From Lachnospiraceae bacterium UBA7202 (GTDB lineage Bacteria > Bacillota > Clostridia > Lachnospirales > Lachnospiraceae): a stretch of DNA of 26,320 nt. How positions within the stretch are numbered: the stretch's first letter is position 1; every line of letters begins with the position of its first letter. Location of the stretch: the NCBI GenBank assembly GCA_002490705.1, contig DKUO01000010.1, positions 1 to 26,320 of the forward strand, read 5' to 3'. Position numbers and translations under genes: made by a program. This document shows positions 22,805 to 26,320 of the stretch, piece by piece. The notes under the pieces are model-generated. The model was not told the DNA's origin. It saw only the letters and a list, made by a program, of their open reading frames with translations, and did no database searches.

Positions 22805-23384
22805 ATGTTTCCTTCTGTTCTGTTACTCTTTTAAAATTGCGGACAGAGTGGTCAATATTTTCATAAAGCATGACGCTCATATTCTCCACAATCTCGCTGT
22901 AGTCCTCTTTCATGCCATGGTCAATCCAGTTAAGCACCGTTCCCACAAAGCCGTACTTATAAAAATCCGTAATGCTGTCCTTTTGTTTCTCCGAAATCCC
23001 CGTGCCCCGGCACTTTTCCTCCACCACGTCCCTGACAATGTCGTAGGTAAACTGATAAAGATACCGTTCCACCCTCTCCCTGCCGATGCTGCGGCAAACA
23101 TTTGTGATAAATTCCCTGTTCTCCAAAACAGCCCCGAAGATCCGGCTGATTCCCTCCTGCCATGTGTCGCCGGTCTTTTTGTCCTGCAAGGCTCTTTTCC
23201 CATCCTCCACGCAGACCCACTCCACCAGATCATAGATATCTTTAAAATGGTAGTAGAAGGCCATACGGCTGACGCCGCAGTCCGCCGTGAGATCCTGAAT
23301 CGTTATCTTTTCCAGTCTTTTCGTCTGCATCAATTTTTTCAGAGATTCGCCCAGCGAAATCTTTGTCGCGTTTGTATTCGACAT
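22803..23384 (-). CDS. TetR/AcrR-family transcriptional regulator (DhaS-like C-terminus)
   Basis: 193 residues. The N-terminal helix-turn-helix (about 26-50) reads ITIQDLTADCGVSRMAFYYH, followed by FKDIYDLVEW, a clean TetR motif. The C-terminal ligand domain resembles the TetR_C_8 type found in Firmicutes regulators such as DhaS, with YGFVGTVLNWIDHGMKED near 143-160. The inducer and targets are unknown. GGAGGTG lies just upstream of the ATG, within the last codons of the Cys-rich gene four bases away, so translation is coupled and it is probably the last gene of an rlmD - Cys-rich - TetR operon. Confidence 0.92.
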   Translation of the reverse strand: MSNTNATKISLGESLKKLMQTKRLEKITIQDLTADCGVSRMAFYYHFKDIYDLVEWVCVEDGKRALQDKKTGDTWQEGISRIFGAVLENREFITNVCRSIGRERVERYLYQFTYDIVRDVVEEKCRGTGISEKQKDSITDFYKYGFVGTVLNWIDHGMKEDYSEIVENMSVMLYENIDHSVRNFKRVTEQKET

Positions 23385-23388
23385 TTTC

Positions 23389-23649
23389 TCACACCTCCGG
23401 TTTCTCTGTCTGCTTTTCTCTCAAAACAGCTATCACCTTGTCGTAATTCTCCGGCCTGTGCGGAAAGGTGCAGTTAGAGCAATCCTTGATCCGCCGCCCC
23501 TCCTTCTCAAAGTAAGAAGGGCTGCCGGGGCAATGCTCTTTCCCATATAACGGGCAGTAACAAAACAGACAGTTAAAATCGGACAATCCCGTATGACAGG
23601 GAAAATATTGACACGCCCTGTTTTCAAAAAAACGATAAGAATTTTCCAT
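23389..23649 (-). CDS. Cysteine-rich small domain protein (PF04071-like)
   Basis: 86 residues matching the cysteine-rich small domain family. Cysteines lie at 13, 18, 27, 30, 32, 40, 57 and 60, with H64; FFENRACQYFPCH and NCLFCYCPLYG are characteristic. The pattern suggests a metal or iron-sulfur site, but function is unestablished; the family is sometimes found near cobalamin genes, which are not seen here. It begins 21 bases after the rlmD stop. The ribosome binding site is poor (AATAGG). A TATAAT with extended TGG lies only seven bases before the ATG, so a transcript from it would be almost leaderless. Confidence 0.88.
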   Translation of the reverse strand: MENSYRFFENRACQYFPCHTGLSDFNCLFCYCPLYGKEHCPGSPSYFEKEGRRIKDCSNCTFPHRPENYDKVIAVLREKQTEKPEV

Positions 23650-23656
23650 ACCTATT

Positions 23657-23665
23657 ATTATACCA
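23657..23665 (-). promoter_or_regulatory. Extended -10 element immediately before the Cys-rich gene
   Basis: TGG-TATAAT on the minus strand (TATAAT at 23657-23662). The predicted start of transcription is at or within a base or two of the ATG at 23649. There is no clear -35 box. Confidence 0.4.
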
Positions 23666-23670
23666 TACTT

Positions 23671-24861
23671 TTATTTGTTCCGTGTTTTTCCTTTTCTCTG
23701 TGACAGCAGGCACACCATCTCTATCTCCTCCGTGAAGGGGAACATATCCACCGGCACAGCCTCCTCCATCCGATACCCGCTGTTCTCCGTCAGATACTTC
23801 AAATCTCTGGCAAGCGTCTCCGGCTCGCAGGAGATATAAACCACCCGCTTAGGATTTATGCGTACCAACGCATCGAGAAACTCCTTCGTGCTGCCGCTTC
23901 TCGGCGGGTCCATAAAAACCACATCAACCTGCTCCCCCGCCTCCGCCATCTGCGTCAAGAAACGTCCCGCGTCATTCTGATAAAAATCCACGTTCTTTAT
24001 GCCGTTTCTCTTCGCATTCGCAACGGCATCCCGCACCGCATCCCTGTTTAACTCCACTCCAATGACTTTTCCCGCCTGTCCTGCAACAGAAAGCGCAATC
24101 GTGCCGATCCCGCAATAGGCGTCCACCACCGTCTCTACCCCTGTAAGGCCGGCATACTGCGCCGCCTGCCGGTAGAGCGCCTCTGTCTGTACGGAATTCA
24201 CCTGATAAAAGGATTTCGCGGATATTTTAAACCGTTTCCCGCAGAGCTCGTCTTCTATATAGCCTTTGCCATAGATAACCTGCTCCTTCCCTCCCAGTAC
24301 CATGCTGGTTTTCCTGTTATTGACGTTGATCAGGATTGTGGTAATTTCGGGATGAAGTTTACATAACTCATTAACAAAATTCTTTTTGGAAGGGAGAACC
24401 GGTGATCCCAGCACCAAAACCACCATAATTTCCCCGGTGGCATGTCCCACACGGACAAGCACATGGCGCAGCAGCCCATAGCCGCTGTCCTCGTCATAGG
24501 CCTTGATCTTAAAAGACTTCGCCAAATCACGAACGGATAAAATAATCCTTCCCGCCTGCTCCTCTTCCAACAGACACCCTTCCACCGGCACTACCCTGTG
24601 GCTCTTTTCCTGATAGATGCCGGATACGATTCCTTTTCCCTTCTGGAAATCAAAAACCGCGTGTACCTTGTTGCGGTAGTGGGCCGGCTCGTCCATTCCA
24701 AGGATCGGCTTCACCCTGCCAAACTCCTTGATGAGCTGCTCGGCCCGTCTCTGCTTTATTTTTAACTGCTCCCCATAGGGCGTATCCGTGTAACGACAGC
24801 CGCCGCACTTCTTCGCCACCGGGCAGAGATCCTGTTTTTGTCTGTCCGCTTTCTTTTCCAT
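23671..24861 (-). CDS. rlmD: 23S rRNA (uracil-5-)-methyltransferase, RlmD/RlmCD type (TrmA/RumA family)
   Basis: 396 residues. Uses S-adenosylmethionine to make 5-methyluridine in 23S rRNA (U1939 in E. coli; Gram-positive RlmCD enzymes also modify U747). An iron-sulfur cluster is indicated by C13, C19 and C22 (CPVAKKCGGC) and C96 (VEGCLL). The methyltransferase domain has DAYCGIGTIALSVA (247-260), MDPPRSG (317-323) and the nucleophile C345 in ISCEPETLARDL. No N-terminal TRAM domain; the protein begins right at the cluster, making it shorter than usual (about 450). The ATG at 24859-24861 has AGAGG about seven bases upstream; a GTG at 24910-24912 would add 17 charged residues. Likely first gene of an operon with the Cys-rich and TetR genes. 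Confidence 0.94.
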   Translation of the reverse strand: MEKKADRQKQDLCPVAKKCGGCRYTDTPYGEQLKIKQRRAEQLIKEFGRVKPILGMDEPAHYRNKVHAVFDFQKGKGIVSGIYQEKSHRVVPVEGCLLEEEQAGRIILSVRDLAKSFKIKAYDEDSGYGLLRHVLVRVGHATGEIMVVLVLGSPVLPSKKNFVNELCKLHPEITTILINVNNRKTSMVLGGKEQVIYGKGYIEDELCGKRFKISAKSFYQVNSVQTEALYRQAAQYAGLTGVETVVDAYCGIGTIALSVAGQAGKVIGVELNRDAVRDAVANAKRNGIKNVDFYQNDAGRFLTQMAEAGEQVDVVFMDPPRSGSTKEFLDALVRINPKRVVYISCEPETLARDLKYLTENSGYRMEEAVPVDMFPFTEEIEMVCLLSQRKGKTRNK

Positions 24862-24936
24862 CTTTTCCTCTTTCTCCACAGTGCGGTTTGATCGCCTTGT
24901 CCGCTCAGGCACTGCTCTCTCATTGCTTACATGAAA

Positions 24937-24960
24937 AACCCCGAGTAAATCCTCGGGGTT
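24937..24960 (-). terminator. Terminator after the 91-residue unknown gene
   Basis: A perfect 9-bp stem (AACCCCGAG and its complement) with a six-base loop. On the minus strand the second arm runs into TTTTT. A possible -10 (TGATAAAAT, extended, at 24961-24968) abuts it and could start the rlmD transcript. Confidence 0.75.
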
Positions 24961-25004
24961 ATTTTATCATATTCCATCTGTTTACAACAACAATTTCATA
25001 CCGC

Positions 25005-25280
25005 CTACGCGGAAGCGATCTGTACGCTCTCTATCCCCTGCGCCAAATCCGTGGCAAGCGTCGTATCCGCCTCATTGATATGTATGGTAAACACCTCATT
25101 CTTGCAGCCCATATTCCCTAAAAGGCGCTCCAAGAAGCTTTTCTGCTGCCACTCCACAAAAAAGGAAATGCGGTTGGAGACAAAAAGCTTTTCCAGCTGA
25201 TCCTTGCTCTCTGCGTCATATACCTTGCAAAAGGATATCTCATGATTAAAAAATAATGCATTCAGATTAAGCGCTGCCAT
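25005..25280 (-). CDS. Small conserved hypothetical protein
   Basis: 91 residues, soluble, two cysteines only, no recognised domain. The sequence reads as an alternating strand/helix fold: ISFCKVYDAESKDQLEKLF, then RISFFVEWQQKSFLERLL, then EVFTIHINEADTTLATDL. It is short and well formed with a strong GGAGGT ribosome binding site six bases before the ATG, its own promoter and its own terminator, so it is very likely a real monocistronic gene. The organisation resembles a small ligand- or partner-binding domain, but I would not assign a function. Confidence 0.72.
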   Translation of the reverse strand: MAALNLNALFFNHEISFCKVYDAESKDQLEKLFVSNRISFFVEWQQKSFLERLLGNMGCKNEVFTIHINEADTTLATDLAQGIESVQIASA

Positions 25281-25344
25281 ACCGCCACCTCCAAGCCCCT
25301 CATTCTTTTATGTGCGAACAGCTTTATGTTAACTTCCTTTTCAC

Positions 25345-25374
25345 ATTATATAACGCTTATCTGCCAAATTGCAA
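25345..25374 (-). promoter_or_regulatory. Promoter of the 91-residue unknown gene
   Basis: Minus strand: TTGCAA (25369-25374), an 18-base spacer, and perfect TATAAT (25345-25350), about 65 bases before the ATG. Confidence 0.65.
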
Positions 25375-25430
25375 CCATTTTCTACATTTTCAACAATATA
25401 ACCAAATATTTATGTAAATCTTGTGAAAAA

Positions 25431-25733
25431 TCACTCCTCCGTCCATGGTTTTCGCTGATTTTCGAGCCAGTACGCCTTCCTCGTCTCATACTGCTCATTG
25501 ATCCAGTCCGCCGCCTGCTCCACGCCCTCCGTTGTCATCGGCACCTCCGTCACAGTCTGTTTTTCTTCCGGCGTGCGGTAAATGCCGAAGGGTTCCGGCC
25601 AGACGGTCACCCTGATCTTATCCTCCTCACCGTCTTTGGTACGCTTGAGCATATAGCGCATCCCGTCCATACTGCCGGAGTATTCCTCTTTCTTAATGTA
25701 GTTGAGCGGATGAAAGGTATCTTTGTCAAGCAT
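25431..25733 (-). CDS. Conserved hypothetical protein (about 100 residues)
   Basis: 100 residues resembling a short Lachnospiraceae family whose members begin MLDK-x-FHPL and carry a GMRY motif, a VTVWPEPFGIYRTP segment and a C-terminal helix ending EGVEQAADWINEQYE. Homologues are often left unnamed and sometimes labelled GNAT acetyltransferase without a visible acetyl-CoA motif. I do not assign a function. AAGGAGG lies about 8 bases before the ATG. No clear promoter of its own was found in the 80 bases up to the antitoxin gene, so it may be read from the antitoxin promoter through the toxin remnant. Confidence 0.8.
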   Translation of the reverse strand: MLDKDTFHPLNYIKKEEYSGSMDGMRYMLKRTKDGEEDKIRVTVWPEPFGIYRTPEEKQTVTEVPMTTEGVEQAADWINEQYETRKAYWLENQRKPWTEE

Positions 25734-25761
25734 CTGCCGGTCCTCCTTCTATCGCTTCCTT

Positions 25762-25817
25762 TTATCTTACAGCATCATAATGCGACCACATACGTGCAAC
25801 TCTTATTGTTCCCTCAT
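25762..25817 (-). pseudogene. Remnant of a RelE/YoeB-type toxin gene
   Basis: Directly downstream of the antitoxin, in a different frame, the minus strand reads GTIRVARMWSHYDAVR and then stops at 25762-25764. RelE/YoeB-type toxins commonly end in a segment of the form R-M-W-T/S-H-Y. The antitoxin stop TGA overlaps an ATG (ATGA, 25814-25817), the usual toxin start in such pairs, but that ATG frame closes after four codons. The body of the toxin is missing. This looks like an internal deletion that kept the start and the last 16 or so codons. The match is judged by eye on a short segment. Confidence 0.45.
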
Positions 25818-26077
25818 ATTTTACTCCAGTCCTCATTTGGATCATATACCGAACATTCTTCCAACGGCTCTTTTCCTGCTTCGATAATACTTTCCGTCAT
25901 GCCCGGTATCGAATTCAAATATAAGGTTTCCTGAATAGCATTCCAGTCTTCTTCCGAAATAAGAACGGCATTTTTCCCCCGATTATTCGTAATTGTAATT
26001 GGCTGACTGTTATTATTAACATCTGATAATATTTGATATATATTTTCTCTTGCCTTTGTCACGCTGATCGCAGTCAC
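25814..26077 (-). CDS. YefM/Phd-family antitoxin, apparently without its toxin
   Basis: 87 residues of the Phd/YefM type. The N-terminal DNA-binding and dimerisation domain (about 1-50) has AISVTKARENIYQILSDVN, then QPITITNNRGKNAVLISEEDW, all characteristic. The C-terminal 30 residues (SIPGMTESIIEAGKEPLEEC) are the disordered toxin-binding tail. The start is GTG at 26075-26077, with AAGGAG eight bases upstream. In a full module the toxin gene overlaps the antitoxin stop; here only a scrap remains. The antitoxin tail is intact, so it may still neutralise related toxins elsewhere and repress its own promoter. AT-rich compared with the core. Confidence 0.9.
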   Translation of the reverse strand: MTAISVTKARENIYQILSDVNNNSQPITITNNRGKNAVLISEEDWNAIQETLYLNSIPGMTESIIEAGKEPLEECSVYDPNEDWSKI

Positions 26078-26099
26078 GGTATCATCTCCTTTCCGTTAT

Positions 26100-26128
26100 A
26101 TTATACCGTACGCTTTTGCGTACGTCAA
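26100..26128 (-). promoter_or_regulatory. Promoter of the antitoxin gene
   Basis: Minus strand: TTGACG (26123-26128), a 17-base spacer, and perfect TATAAT (26100-26105). Confidence 0.8.
26107..26124. promoter_or_regulatory. Palindromic antitoxin operator inside the promoter spacer
   Basis: CGTACGC-TTTT-GCGTACG, a perfect 7-bp inverted repeat, fills the spacer between the -10 and -35 boxes and touches the -35. Phd/YefM antitoxins repress their own operons through palindromes placed in this way, so autorepression is likely; binding is inferred. Confidence 0.7.
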
Positions 26129-26320
26129 CATTGTTCTACATATTTATATTAATTCCATAAATAAAATTTTAAATTCCTGATAGTGTCACCTATGGATAAA
26201 TAGAGAACCATTCTTGCCGCAAAACAGTTGGGAATATTCGTATTGTAGATTGTAAAGTGAGGTCAGTCCACAGAAACGCGGACTGGCCTTTTAAAATGTA
26301 TGGATAATTAAAAGTTATCT
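26129..26320. other. AT-rich right edge without a recognisable gene
   Basis: No open frame with a ribosome binding site. It holds a hairpin (next entry) and a short segment, 26177-26192, that matches the end of the BlaI-type gene with a five-base gap. A short open stretch reading RTILAAKQLGIFVL (26206-26247) could be the tail of a lost gene but cannot be identified. Confidence 0.4.
26259..26293 (+). terminator. Terminator-like hairpin near the right edge
   Basis: AGGTCAGTCC pairs with GGACTGGCCT (one G-U pair) around a ten-base loop, followed by TTT on the plus strand. It is well formed, but no plus-strand gene precedes it in the window, so it may terminate a lost gene or a small transcript. 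Confidence 0.6.

Noticed and set aside
24862..24912. A GTG start extending RlmD by 17 residues.
   Set aside because: The extension is charged and not family-like, and AGAGG is well spaced for the ATG at 24859-24861; not fully excluded.
1..26320. tRNA or rRNA genes, CRISPR arrays, insertion sequences, attachment sites.
   Set aside because: I found no cloverleaf-like segment, regularly spaced repeat, transposase or integrase coding sequence in either strand.

Overview
The window looks like chromosomal DNA from a gut-type Clostridia, most likely Lachnospiraceae. The reasons are Firmicutes-style AAGGAGG ribosome binding sites, an ABC sugar importer with no ATPase of its own, a DUF6171 protein, an NdpA-like nucleoid protein beside a DUF2974 hydrolase, and about 50% GC in the core with strong codon bias to GC-rich third positions. 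I see no rRNA, tRNA, CRISPR array, complete insertion sequence or phage gene. No stretch longer than 300 bases lacks a gene.

Layout from left to right. (1) 1-612 is AT-rich: a BlaI/MecI-type repressor gene runs off the left edge behind a perfect-consensus promoter with two operator palindromes. (2) 625-1987 holds a phosphinothricin-type GNAT acetyltransferase and a rubrerythrin with an unusually structured upstream region. (3) 2051-5186 has an sCache chemoreceptor (-) divergent from an iron-containing alcohol dehydrogenase (+). (4) 5250-13842, all on the minus strand, is an arabino-oligosaccharide locus. GH43 and GH51 enzymes and a small DUF6171 protein form one unit. A lipoprotein binding protein and two permeases form a second, with their own promoter. 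At the 3' end, behind a terminator, lies a GGDEF / degenerate-EAL / LamG protein. (5) 14048-18598 has a class I glutamine amidotransferase (+), a three-gene minus-strand operon (unknown protein, NdpA-like, DUF2974 hydrolase) and an alanine/glycine:cation symporter (+). (6) 18593-21141 (-) has MATE, ZIP and YjbR-like genes. (7) 21316-22743 is a type I glutamine synthetase. (8) 22803-25733 (-) has a TetR regulator, a Cys-rich small protein, an RlmD-type rRNA methyltransferase and two small unknown proteins. (9) 25762-26320 is AT-rich again: a YefM/Phd antitoxin whose toxin gene appears reduced to a C-terminal scrap.

How the genes fit together. The arabinan locus is coherent. The lipoprotein and the MalF/MalG-type permeases would import arabino-oligosaccharides, using a shared MsmX-like ATPase encoded elsewhere. 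The signal-peptide-less GH43 and GH51 enzymes would then release arabinose in the cytoplasm. The most unusual object is the soluble GGDEF-EAL-LamG protein at the end of this locus. Its GGDEF motif is intact, but its EAL domain has lost several catalytic residues, and a carbohydrate-binding-type fold appears to sit in the cytoplasm. It could link cyclic-di-GMP to sugar status, although that is inference. The next most interesting items are the decayed toxin-antitoxin module at the right edge and the hairpin-rich leader of rubrerythrin.
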